This document shows positions 56,079 through 64,000 of a stretch of 64,000 nt of DNA, in pieces; within the stretch, counting starts at the first letter, position 1; each line of letters opens with the position of its first letter. The DNA comes from Chryseobacterium rhizosphaerae (lineage in GTDB: Bacteria > Bacteroidota > Bacteroidia > Flavobacteriales > Weeksellaceae): positions 62,001-126,000 of the forward strand of contig NZ_QNUF01000009.1 of the NCBI RefSeq assembly GCF_003385455.1, read 5' to 3'. The position numbers and the translations under genes are program-made. Under the pieces are notes generated by a model that was not told the DNA's origin, did no database searches, and saw nothing but the letters and a program-made list of their open reading frames with translations.

Positions 56079-56135
56079 CTATCCCAGATCTGAGTTAAAA
56101 ATTCTATAATAATATGTTCCGTTGTTAAAATTCAC
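56079..56135 (-). CDS. Tyr/Phe leader peptide of tyrA (GTG start)
   Basis: From GTG 56135 the minus strand reads MNFNNGTYYYRIFNSDLG and stop (TAG 56079-56081): three consecutive Tyr plus two Phe in 18 residues. It lies 22 bases before the attenuator hairpin. A -7-like box TACCTTCG at 56140-56147 sits directly upstream. The arrangement is that of classical amino-acid attenuation. The antiterminator pairing is not resolved. Confidence 0.7.
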   Translation of the reverse strand: MNFNNGTYYYRIFNSDLG

Positions 56136-56383
56136 AAAGCGAAGGTATAAATTTTTTTTTAAACTATGATTGTTCTGGCTAAAATTTTGAAAATTATAGA
56201 AGAATTACGAAGTTGATGTATGTGTTTCCTATATTCTAATCTTTGTTTTACTTAATAAGAATGATTTATTAATTTTGTAATAACATTGTGAATAAAGAGA
56301 TAATAACAAGTGAAGTGTAGGAACTATTTTAAGTTTTAAATTCTTTTAGTTTGAAGTAAAAGTATCACTAAAAAAAGCAACAC

Positions 56384-57046
56384 ATGAAAAATAAATATGT
56401 ATGTAGCCTGATTATTTTGGCAGTTATGATCATCTTTGGAAATGCTAAAAACCATCCTCACGTATTTTTAAAAGTACAAAAAACGGAACGTTCCAATATC
56501 CTATACGGAGACACTATAATGATTAAAGAAAGCTTTAATGATGAGGATGTTGTTCCCAATGAGTATATAAAAGACAGGCTGGATCCTATCCGGGCTAATT
56601 TCAAAAGAATTAATTCTATTACAAAATGGACTCGTATTAAACAGAAAGATATTGAAGGAGTATCGGCAGAAGGAGGGGAGGCAACGTTTTATTATCAAAA
56701 GAAAAGGCTTGAAAAAATTATAGCCAGACACTACGGTGAAATGGGGCAGCTGTTGATAGAGTATTATCTGTTTAATGGAAAACTTTCTTTTGTTTTCGAA
56801 AAAGAGTATCGGTACAACCGCCCTCTTTTCTATGATGTGAAAGTAATGAAGGAAAATAATGATACGGAAGCTTTTGATTTAAAAAAATCGGAGATTACCG
56901 AAACCAGGTATTATTTTTTAAATGCGAGGCTTATTCATATCATTGACAGCCAGGATTGCGGGGCTCCGTTTAGCGCAGATTATATAGCTGAAGAGGAAAA
57001 AAGAATAAAGGAGGATTTTAAAAAACTCTTACATTTAGAAAAATAA
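56384..57046 (+). CDS. Exported hypothetical protein (220 aa)
   Basis: Signal-like N-terminus (MKNKYVCSLIILAVMIIFGN, cut near NAK) then a charged body (NFKRINSITKWTRIKQKDIE, GGEATFYYQKKRLEKIIARH, LIEYYLFNGKLSFVFEKEYR). Periplasmic or lipoprotein (Cys7 is too early for a normal lipobox). No family recognised; convergent with the gene pair downstream. Confidence 0.6.
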   Translation: MKNKYVCSLIILAVMIIFGNAKNHPHVFLKVQKTERSNILYGDTIMIKESFNDEDVVPNEYIKDRLDPIRANFKRINSITKWTRIKQKDIEGVSAEGGEATFYYQKKRLEKIIARHYGEMGQLLIEYYLFNGKLSFVFEKEYRYNRPLFYDVKVMKENNDTEAFDLKKSEITETRYYFLNARLIHIIDSQDCGAPFSADYIAEEEKRIKEDFKKLLHLEK

Positions 57047-57086
57047 AACTGAATTGTTACGGTCTTTACTTAGAATCCGGGAAATA

Positions 57087-57503
57087 CTATTTATCCTTAT
57101 TTAATGCCAGAAACTGCCGATAGTAATTATCAAGATACAGAGAAAATTGTTCTTCAAAAGTCTGTTCTTCCCAGTCTTTATTAATGATAACCGGGTTCTC
57201 TATTCTAAAAGTAATTTCTTCAATTTCCTCCGGGCTCAGATTTTCTACCTTTTCAGGATCGGGTAAAGCAATGCGGAAAGCAAGTACCTCAATACCTTCT
57301 TCTTCCCACCATTCCATACTGTACTGTGAGACATTTTTCTGAGTAATCGAGTGTAATTCGGATTCCAGCTGGCTATAGACGGACAGGTCTTCATCACCCG
57401 AAAGATCGACATGGGCTGTATAGTCCAGAATTAATTTAAGAATTCCAGGATATCTGTTTTCTGCTGTTTTTAAATCGGGTTCTATATCTGATCTCAGTTC
57501 CAT
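57087..57503 (-). CDS. Acidic hypothetical protein (138 aa)
   Basis: Soluble, Glu/Asp-rich protein with WEEEGIEVLAFRIALPDPEK and ENPVIINKDWEEQTFEEQF. No domain recognised. Its ATG overlaps the TAA region of the zinc-ribbon gene by one base (shared base 57503), so the two are translationally coupled. Confidence 0.6.
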   Translation of the reverse strand: MELRSDIEPDLKTAENRYPGILKLILDYTAHVDLSGDEDLSVYSQLESELHSITQKNVSQYSMEWWEEEGIEVLAFRIALPDPEKVENLSPEEIEEITFRIENPVIINKDWEEQTFEEQFSLYLDNYYRQFLALNKDK

Positions 57504-58042
57504 CAGTTGTTTGAATTTCGGATAACGGCAAGGCGTTCTTCCACTTCTTTGATTTTATTGATCCAGTAATTAATTCCTTCCTGATTAGTCACTGTTTTCT
57601 TAAAAGCATCCCGGTTTACTGTCCATAGCTTAGAGCCGTTTTTTTGATACTCAATTTCACGTTCTCTTTTCGTTTCCGGTTCTATGCGGTATCTCCAATA
57701 CACCAGCGAATGCATATATTCTGCGCGGATTTTTTCAAGGTAAGTGATAATGGCTTTTCGATCCTGAGGAATATATCCCGGCCCGGAACATCCGCAGGAA
57801 TGGAAAGTGATGCCTACTGTATACAGATCCTTGATATGCGCCCACCTTTTATGATCATTTTTTGAAGGGGATTCAAAATCCAACCCCATATTGGCCATCA
57901 GTTTTCCGCATTCAGGACATTTGGCTTCTACTGAAACCTGAGAATCCCTGTCCACATCGTGTAAAATGCGGCGTTTGAATGTTTTCTGGCAGTTAAAACA
58001 GGCATAATGACCTTTGTAAACCATCATGGCATATCGGCACAT
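57503..58042 (-). CDS. Zinc-ribbon hypothetical protein (179 aa)
   Basis: Two CxxC pairs (YACFNCQKTFKRR at about residues 13-20 and AKCPECGKLM near 41-44) make one zinc ribbon; a later HSCGCSG near 81-85 could bind a second metal. The rest is helical (EKIRAEYMHSLVYWRYRIEP). Cytoplasmic. First of a pair with the acidic 138-aa gene. Function unknown. Confidence 0.65.
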   Translation of the reverse strand: MCRYAMMVYKGHYACFNCQKTFKRRILHDVDRDSQVSVEAKCPECGKLMANMGLDFESPSKNDHKRWAHIKDLYTVGITFHSCGCSGPGYIPQDRKAIITYLEKIRAEYMHSLVYWRYRIEPETKREREIEYQKNGSKLWTVNRDAFKKTVTNQEGINYWINKIKEVEERLAVIRNSNN

Positions 58043-58158
58043 TGTATTATATTTAAATCGTTAATGTTTGTTAAATTTTGTTATTTTGTGGGTATAAAAA
58101 TATGTATTTTTCCGTTTGTTTGCGAAAAAAATATTAAAATTTTGATTTTATTGTGTAT

Positions 58159-59286
58159 TTATTCAATCAATAAGATGCCGGACCAATCTTTTTTATTCAA
58201 AAGAGATAATCCTATCCCAGCTAATCCTTCTAACAATCCCATATTATAGACGTATTCATCTCCTGCTTTATATAAAAAGCAACATTCCTGATTTTCTGGA
58301 GCATAATAAGAATGAGTGATTCCACGCCAGTATTCTCCGGCTTGTGCGAATGCCGGGTTTTGGGTGCGGGTATAAAATGAATCGTATATCGAAGAAATTC
58401 CGGCACTTCCATGACAGAGTGAAGCATCGGTTACCTTACTGGATTCCTCATGTTTTCTGACTGTGGTTTTTAACAGGATTTGTGATGCCTGATTCTGTAA
58501 AGATTGATCCTGAATAAGCTCACCAATTTTATAGAGAACACAGGATATTCCCAGATCCCCATAGCACCAGGCCAGGCGGGAAGCATATTTTGAATTTTCT
58601 TTGCTGGTTTCGATTACAGAAGGGAATACGGATACCGTACCTTCCATCGAAGCATAGGTCATAAATTCTGATAAGGTTTTCCTGATAAAAGAAATATCAG
58701 CTTCTGAATCTGCAATATAGGCCAGCAGTAAAAGATTGGGAAGAAATCCATGGGAAATACCAAAATTGGATATATTTTCGGCCTTATCTTTTGGGTTTTG
58801 CCAGAACAGGTCTGTTTTCGTTTTAACGATGGTTTCTTTTAATGTGCGCAGTAAGTCCGGATCCAGTTTTCTGATATCCATCTGTCTGTTCATGAAGGGC
58901 ATCACCAAGCCGATTCCCCCATAGAAGAAATCAAAATTATGGTTCTGAAACTGAGCAATAGCTTCTTCAATCATTATATCTCCAATATCTTCAATATCCA
59001 GAAAATCAAGAGAACACCATTGAGATTCCTGTAAATAGGAGACTGAAGATAAAACTCCTGATAACCCTGCCGCATAGGACAGATCAATTCTTTCATTTTC
59101 TATATGATCGAAGATTAAATCTTTATACCGGTCTATTTTTTTTTCTACAGTCTTATTAAACTGCTCAGGATAGGAATTAAAATAATGATGAAGAAATAAT
59201 AACTCTGAACAAGCTCCATTCATTAATCCAGCGTGGGTATGCTCGTAGTCTAAGATGTTTTTACAGATGTGTTGAAGTATTGGCAT
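58159..59286 (-). CDS. lanC: Lanthionine synthetase C-like cyclase (LanC)
   Basis: A 375-residue protein with zinc-ligand motifs of LanC: WCYGDLGISCVLYKIG (Cys) and ASLCHGSAGISSIYDS (Cys-His), the early FYGGIGLVMPF and the final GLLEGLAGIGLSLL. It adds Cys thiols to dehydrated residues to form (methyl)lanthionine rings. Its start overlaps the lanB end by about 26 bases. Confidence 0.9.
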   Translation of the reverse strand: MPILQHICKNILDYEHTHAGLMNGACSELLFLHHYFNSYPEQFNKTVEKKIDRYKDLIFDHIENERIDLSYAAGLSGVLSSVSYLQESQWCSLDFLDIEDIGDIMIEEAIAQFQNHNFDFFYGGIGLVMPFMNRQMDIRKLDPDLLRTLKETIVKTKTDLFWQNPKDKAENISNFGISHGFLPNLLLLAYIADSEADISFIRKTLSEFMTYASMEGTVSVFPSVIETSKENSKYASRLAWCYGDLGISCVLYKIGELIQDQSLQNQASQILLKTTVRKHEESSKVTDASLCHGSAGISSIYDSFYTRTQNPAFAQAGEYWRGITHSYYAPENQECCFLYKAGDEYVYNMGLLEGLAGIGLSLLNKKDWSGILLIE

Positions 59287-62200
59287 TTGTTTTTAAGCTG
59301 AAGAATTGTTTTTTTAAAATTTTTTCAAGGAAACAGTACATTAAATATTCGTGAAGTCTGTTATCACTTCGTACTACCCTGATAATATGCATATGGATAA
59401 TATTGGCCAGATTCTTATAGGAATTCTGACCTAGCAAGGCCGGTAAATCTACCTGGATATCCTTGAAGAATTGAGTGTGAATGGCGGACAATATATCATT
59501 TTTTTCAGAGATAATATTCTCAATTTCCTCGGAGAACCCTTTATATTTTGCATTGATAAAAGCGGTTTTTAAAGGAGAGGTATTAAACTCCCTGGCCAGA
59601 CTGCTTTTTACCCCGCTTACAAAGTTTAGCTGGGATTCCGTATCGAGATTAAACACTTTACAATAGAAAAGAATATGCTTGATAGGATACATCCATAAAA
59701 TATCGGTGTTATCTTCTTCAATATTTTTCTCAATGATTGCTGCGGAAACAAGAGAATCATAATAAAATATCTTTTCAAATATTTTGGTGTTATTCCCTTC
59801 GTAGCGTTCTAATTCCCGATCATAGGTATCATAAGATATCCTTTGTATTTTCTCAGCAAGGTATTTCTTTATAAGAGCATTGATATGGGATTTTACCTCT
59901 TCGTGATTAGTTTTAGGGGCGAAAATTCTTAGTCTTATGTGAAATTCTGGATCATAGAATTTAATATAGAAAAACTTCTCTATTAGTTTATTTGCTTGTA
60001 AAAAGCTTAAAATTCCTACTGTTTCACATATGAAAAAGTCTGCAAATACTTTACCTGTATATATTTTCAGATAAAGGCAGTTATCAATATCCGGAAACAG
60101 GGATCTTGGAATATCAGAGGTTTTCACCACAGGAAGGAAGTTCTCTTCTTTCTGGTGCTGTGCTTCATTTTTGAAGAATAGTAAAAACTCATTATTGACG
60201 GTATTTCCATCCTGGTTATACGTTACCGGAGTAAATTCATCTAGTAAAGATTCTATTATTTTCAGTTTTTGTTTCTTTTTCAGTTCTGTTAAGAAGGTTT
60301 TCTTTGAGATCTCAAATTTTAGATGGATATAGAGTTCATTATCTCCTTCTGAAATGAAGAAATTCTTTGTGATGTTAAGCTTTTGAAGGTTTTCATCAAA
60401 TGCTGTAAGTGCTTCTGAAACACTGGTATTTTTATTGGAAAAGAAATCATGGTACTCAATAAGCCATGCTGCTTTTTTGACAATGAAATTTCCTTTTTGT
60501 AGTCTTGGGAAAAATTTAAAAATATCCAGCAGTTTTTCTTCATTGATCAGGAGACTGTGGTTTTGCTGGGTCTGAAAATCGAGCAAAAACTCAAAAATCG
60601 GACTGTTGGTGGGATGCATGATATTGTAGGCATTGGAAAAAACCGGTATCACATACTTATTTAATGCTTTAGAACGTAAAACAATCCGGTCATTTACAAT
60701 AGAAATATACAGATCATTCAGATGGATTTTCTTTCTGCTACTGCTTTCATCAATGTATCCTATATAATATTCGGTATTAATTTTTCTTTCAATGACATTT
60801 CCTATTTTCTCTGAAGGAAGATGTACAATTTCGGCAATGACTGTGTCTTCACCATAGATCTTTTTTTCGTGATTATGAATATCATCTAATAGATTGCCTA
60901 TCTCTTTATGATCTGAAAATCGTCCCAATATTTTTCTTGGAGAGTGGAATGAGATATAATCAATAAAGTAAACAGGGTTATTGGTTTCTTTATCAAAGAA
61001 AATAGATGCTTTATAGGATTTGAACGGGAAAGACGGGTTCATTTTTTCGGGAAGGAAAACTTCCTGATTTTTACTTAATACATGGAGATCAATACTATTT
61101 TTTTTGTTTTTAATACAATCTATAATAGCATGGGAATACTGAACTTCTTTCCTGTTGAGGCTAAGATTATCCTCCTTAATGGATTCATTGGGCCAGCCTA
61201 AAATGAGAGTGCTGCTGTCTATATTCTCTGAGTTGGCAAATTTTCCATAGCCGACTCCGAATTCAATATCAAGTGCATGGAGTAAGTTGACCTCCTGCTG
61301 GTCATATTTTTTGCTGAATTGTTTTTTGAAATTAGTGATCCTGTAAGGAGTCTGGTTTTCTAATATGCTGAATCTTTCAAAAATCGCATCACTTTTCTGA
61401 ATGTCTTCAATGAACTTTTGGCTCATGGTATTTGACGTCTCAAAATAAAGGTCTACATGAAGAGGTACTTTTTTCTGATCAGGAAGTGACAGGATTTCAG
61501 GGATATTGTTTCCTTGATTAGACTTGTCTATATACTCTTTTAGCTCATTAAAGCCTGGTATATTTACATTTTTATATATTTTGTTGATCAGGGTTCCGGT
61601 TTCGGTTCCTGAATAAGATAAAGATGAATTGATAATCTGTTCATCTTTTAGTTCATTGAAGAAATCCTCAGCTTCACTTTGGGTAACGTCGTTTTCTTCT
61701 TTGATATAATGGATAATTTCTTCAGAAGTTTTTTCTGATCTGCAGAATTCGATAACGGAACCAATGTATTCATTACTTTCTATGGTGACCAATCGGTAGT
61801 CTCTGCCAATCACTCCTGTGTAGCATTGCAAATATTTGTATTCGTCAAAGATTTCATACAATGTATTATTAGTAAGGTAGGACTCATGTTTTTCCAGTGA
61901 GTTTACTGCTTTGTATACGTAGTCTGAATCTAGCCTGAGCCTGGGATGGGATGTATTCCAGTAAATCTTTTTATCAGTTATTTCCGATGAGGTTTTAAGA
62001 GTACCTAAGCCTGAAAATAACCCAAACGGTGTAGGCCGCGTGGTATATCGTGAAAGATATTTATATAAGGATATTTGTAATTTTTCCTTTTGTTCCGGAT
62101 TTTTTTTAGAAAACTCTTTTGTCACCTCATTGTAAAAGTTCAATGACGACAATTTAATAGCATCCATGATAGCATCATTACAGGAAATATTTTCAATAAC

Positions 62201-62296
62201 ATCCGATGAAGAATAAAACTTGTCTAAATCATCAGGTGAAAGAACCGGAGTTCTCAATATGGTGTAATGAAATGGAGTATATTGCTTTGAAGACAT
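59261..62296 (-). CDS. lanB: Full-length class I lantibiotic dehydratase (LanB)
   Basis: A 1011-residue protein. The N-terminal dehydratase domain has ILRTPVLSPDDL and YLSRYTTRPTPFGLFSGLG; the C-terminal elimination/SpaB domain has FYIKFYDPEFHIRLRIFAPK near residue 820. Ser/Thr of the precursor are glutamylated from Glu-tRNA then eliminated to dehydro-residues. Unlike split LanB systems of some Bacteroidota (pinensin type), both domains are in one chain. Confidence 0.92.
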   Translation of the reverse strand: MSSKQYTPFHYTILRTPVLSPDDLDKFYSSSDVIENISCNDAIMDAIKLSSLNFYNEVTKEFSKKNPEQKEKLQISLYKYLSRYTTRPTPFGLFSGLGTLKTSSEITDKKIYWNTSHPRLRLDSDYVYKAVNSLEKHESYLTNNTLYEIFDEYKYLQCYTGVIGRDYRLVTIESNEYIGSVIEFCRSEKTSEEIIHYIKEENDVTQSEAEDFFNELKDEQIINSSLSYSGTETGTLINKIYKNVNIPGFNELKEYIDKSNQGNNIPEILSLPDQKKVPLHVDLYFETSNTMSQKFIEDIQKSDAIFERFSILENQTPYRITNFKKQFSKKYDQQEVNLLHALDIEFGVGYGKFANSENIDSSTLILGWPNESIKEDNLSLNRKEVQYSHAIIDCIKNKKNSIDLHVLSKNQEVFLPEKMNPSFPFKSYKASIFFDKETNNPVYFIDYISFHSPRKILGRFSDHKEIGNLLDDIHNHEKKIYGEDTVIAEIVHLPSEKIGNVIERKINTEYYIGYIDESSSRKKIHLNDLYISIVNDRIVLRSKALNKYVIPVFSNAYNIMHPTNSPIFEFLLDFQTQQNHSLLINEEKLLDIFKFFPRLQKGNFIVKKAAWLIEYHDFFSNKNTSVSEALTAFDENLQKLNITKNFFISEGDNELYIHLKFEISKKTFLTELKKKQKLKIIESLLDEFTPVTYNQDGNTVNNEFLLFFKNEAQHQKEENFLPVVKTSDIPRSLFPDIDNCLYLKIYTGKVFADFFICETVGILSFLQANKLIEKFFYIKFYDPEFHIRLRIFAPKTNHEEVKSHINALIKKYLAEKIQRISYDTYDRELERYEGNNTKIFEKIFYYDSLVSAAIIEKNIEEDNTDILWMYPIKHILFYCKVFNLDTESQLNFVSGVKSSLAREFNTSPLKTAFINAKYKGFSEEIENIISEKNDILSAIHTQFFKDIQVDLPALLGQNSYKNLANIIHMHIIRVVRSDNRLHEYLMYCFLEKILKKQFFSLKTNANTSTHL

Positions 62297-62337
62297 ATTA
62301 TTTTACGTTGAAGATGACAAAAGAGATCAAATGTTAA

Positions 62338-62559
62338 TTAGCAGTTACCGCAATCTGCTGTACAGTTTGCTTTTGAGCAGTTCATCAGGTGAGTATGCAT
62401 AAATTTAGACATACATCCGTCTGAACATCCTGCTGTAAACAATCCTAAATCGTCATCAATACCAATGGCTTTACCACCTTTTACTTCAAATAAGCTGTTT
62501 TTGCTTAAATTTTGTACGTTCTTTTTTGAAATTGTTAGTTTTTTGTCTGATTTTTTCAT
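62338..62559 (-). CDS. lanA: Class I lanthipeptide precursor (LanA)
   Basis: A 73-residue peptide. The leader has KKLTISKKNVQNLSKNSLFE and ends at VKGG (residues 26-29). After it the core GIDDDLGLFTAGCSDGCM continues to the C-terminus with cysteines at 45, 49, 61, 66, 70 and 73 and Ser/Thr at 42, 46, 51, 56, 62 and 67 (six and six). It lies directly before lanB. The GG could be cut by a C39-type or LanP-type enzyme, not present in the window. Confidence 0.9.
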   Translation of the reverse strand: MKKSDKKLTISKKNVQNLSKNSLFEVKGGKAIGIDDDLGLFTAGCSDGCMSKFMHTHLMNCSKANCTADCGNC

Positions 62560-62566
62560 GGTAATT

Positions 62567-63220
62567 TTATTTTAAAAAATGTTGTGTTAATTTGGTGACT
62601 CCATGCCAGGCGTTACCCAAAGCATGCAGCATCTGATCCGGCTCTACTACAAGATAAAACAGAACTACAGGGACTAGAGGAAGCAAACTTAGAAGAACAG
62701 CCAAAATAGGGGAAATAAGGTACATCCCGTAAGAATGGCTAAACCTGTTGTTTATATTGCCGGTAATGGCTTTAAAAACAATAAGCATCCTGTCTTTATA
62801 ATGATAGAGAATTAAGAGATCAAGGAATATATAATAGCTCAGTCTTGATGCAAACCCATTAACCATAGAAGGTTCCATAAAGGTGATATCCATGATTAAA
62901 ATATTGAAAGCAATAGGTAAAAAAAGAAGAGCTCCTATAATTACAGTTTTATTATAGAGAAGCAAAGCTCCACATAACGTCTGACAAATTCCGATGATGA
63001 TCTTAAATGGATTGTGGTCGAATAAATACCACATTACTTTAAAAAGACTGAGGTCTTTAATGGGTTTATTCAATTCTTCACCGGAAATACCAAATTGTCC
63101 GTCATCGAAAAATTTAGCATATCCGAAAGATAAGAACTGCCATGCAAGCAGAACTCTACAGATCAGAATAAAATAGTCCCAATGCTTACTCGCAAAAGTC
63201 TTTTTAATTGTGGTAGTCAC
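62567..63220 (-). CDS. DoxX/MauE-like membrane protein, first gene of the lanthipeptide operon
   Basis: A 217-residue protein with about five helices, of the DoxX/MauE type (LLAWQFLSFGYAKFFDDGQF, FLPIAFNILIMDITF, YIFLDLLILYHYKDRML). It ends 8 bases before the lanA start, so it belongs to the operon. MauE-like proteins can help in redox or cofactor work at the membrane; an immunity or maturation role here is only a guess. No ABC transporter or LanI is visible. Confidence 0.75.
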   Translation of the reverse strand: MTTTIKKTFASKHWDYFILICRVLLAWQFLSFGYAKFFDDGQFGISGEELNKPIKDLSLFKVMWYLFDHNPFKIIIGICQTLCGALLLYNKTVIIGALLFLPIAFNILIMDITFMEPSMVNGFASRLSYYIFLDLLILYHYKDRMLIVFKAITGNINNRFSHSYGMYLISPILAVLLSLLPLVPVVLFYLVVEPDQMLHALGNAWHGVTKLTQHFLK

Positions 63221-63472
63221 GATGGTTATTAGAAGTTTTTTTAAATATATGCTAAAATTTTGAAACAGACATGCGAATTGTATGAAAAAAATTAATATTT
63301 ATTGATTGATTTGTAAAAAGTGATCGATGTGGATTGAGTTTAAAAACCTTTGTTTTAGGGATTTTTTTAATAATATTTCTACTTTTATCAGTTGTTTTTT
63401 TTTATTTCACAAAACAGGGTGTTTTTTCTTTTTTATGCAGAAATTAAGAAGATAAATTCATTCAAAAAAAAG
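63221..63472. other. Upstream region of the lanthipeptide operon
   Basis: An AT-rich, gene-free stretch between the operon start and the antiporter terminator. No clear TAnnTTTG/TTG pair at good spacing was found on the minus strand. No second small precursor gene was found. Confidence 0.5.
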
Positions 63473-63509
63473 AAATCGGCAGTATTTCTTGGATGAATAC
63501 TGCCGATTA
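63473..63509 (-). terminator. Terminator after the antiporter gene
   Basis: AATCGGCAGTATT pairs with AATACTGCCGATT around CTTGGATG-type loop (63473-63508), with T-run on the minus strand about 100 bases after the stop. Confidence 0.8.
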
Positions 63510-63605
63510 TATAGCCTTATATATACTATTGCGCTTATTTTTAACTTGGGATTATCAATAGAGCCGCTATTCAGATGTAGAAAAGTATATGGCTAATCAG
63601 ACTGT

Positions 63606-64000
63606 TTAAGGGTTTGAGATAATTAAAGTAGAAGGAATATCAGACAGCCATAAACTTTTGGTGTCAATCAGGTTTTTCCAGCTTTTGCTGCTGATAAGCA
63701 TCAGATCCTGTGAGTTGAGGAATTCCTTCTCGATCCTCTTTTCATTATAGAGGGTGATATGGTTAGGAGCTACCTGTTCAATACTTCTGATAAGCTCCTT
63801 TACTTCAATATTGTTTCGGATCTGCCCTGCAGCATCCAGAATAATAACCTGTGAGTTATTATTATTGATCAACCTTTTAGCATATTCAAGCAGGTAAAAA
63901 TCACTAAGGTTGAATATGGGTACAAATATCTTATCAGCTGCTGTAAATTCTTTGTCAACGAGAACACCTACAGGGATGGTTGCTTTGTCCAGCACCTGAA
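63606..64000 (-). CDS. CPA2-type cation:proton antiporter, C-terminal part
   Basis: An open frame reaches the right edge; the GTG at 63995 is not the true start. The visible part has VLDKATIPVGVLVDKEF, then a universal-stress-protein-like domain (KIFVPIFNLSDFYLLEYAKR, QVIILDAAGQIRNNIEVK, DLMLISSKSWKNLID). This is the tail of Kef/CHX-like antiporters. The membrane part lies outside the window. Confidence 0.7.
   Translation of the reverse strand, partial: QVLDKATIPVGVLVDKEFTAADKIFVPIFNLSDFYLLEYAKRLINNNNSQVIILDAAGQIRNNIEVKELIRSIEQVAPNHITLYNEKRIEKEFLNSQDLMLISSKSWKNLIDTKSLWLSDIPSTLIISNP

Overview
The window reads as chromosome of a low-GC member of the Bacteroidota, most likely a Chryseobacterium-like flavobacterium (family Weeksellaceae). 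The evidence is the many TAnnTTTG (-7) promoter boxes, little reliance on Shine-Dalgarno sites, a Bacteroidota-style type VI (subtype iii) effector locus, GG-leader 'bacteriocin-like' peptides, and typical housekeeping proteins (rpsO, pnp, MgtE, FucP-type transporter, DUF1501/DUF1800 pair). The genus is inferred from protein style, not from a search.

Layout. 0-8.6 kb: a type VI secretion effector/immunity strip on the + strand: VgrG-like tail, small membrane protein, DUF2931 lipoprotein, Tle1-like DUF2235 lipase, unknown 233-aa protein, a PAAR-like (DUF4280)-GH19 peptidoglycan or chitin hydrolase with an overlapping exported immunity candidate, and the broken remnant of a second immunity gene. 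8.7-16.8 kb: tRNA-Leu, metallo-hydrolase, an unknown conserved protein with a free-methionine-sulfoxide reductase, repeats, BtuF-like protein, MgtE, four tiny cysteine-rich GG-leader peptides, rpsO. 17-29.7 kb: repeats, FucP-like transporter, beta-helix protein, pnp, and an ABC exporter whose permease is fused to an M1 peptidase. 29.8-42.7 kb: an island with two RlaP-type nucleotidyltransferases, NagB-LmbE, cobTSC, and an RNA-repair operon (RtcB, a tRNA-like RNA with an enlarged anticodon region, and a 586-aa protein), followed by HopJ and a WYL regulator. 42.8-58 kb: ordinary metabolism and envelope genes (DUF1501/1800, outer-membrane barrel, glucokinase, two YceI proteins, Amt, azoreductase with a Crp/Fnr regulator, SdaA, TyrA behind an apparent Tyr/Phe attenuator). 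58.1-63.2 kb: a class I lanthipeptide operon (DoxX-like protein, LanA, LanB, LanC). The window ends inside a CPA2-type antiporter.

How genes work together. The strongest systems are: (1) the four peptide genes at 14.7-15.5 kb, arranged as two duplicated promoter-pair-terminator modules and encoding knottin-like six-cysteine mature peptides; (2) the rtcB operon, where a 19-nt motif (AGGYAA-N4-AGTTCCTAT) occurs once inside the tRNA-like RNA and twice in the leader of the 586-aa protein gene, and where rtcB shares an upstream element with identical spacing with an RlaP gene 6 kb away; (3) the lanthipeptide operon, whose core has six Cys and six Ser/Thr. Two families of intergenic repeats are scattered through the window: a ~305-325 bp element at five loci, and a GAGAG/CTCTC-rich element at three loci near 28-35 kb. 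No CRISPR array, rRNA or transposase was seen.
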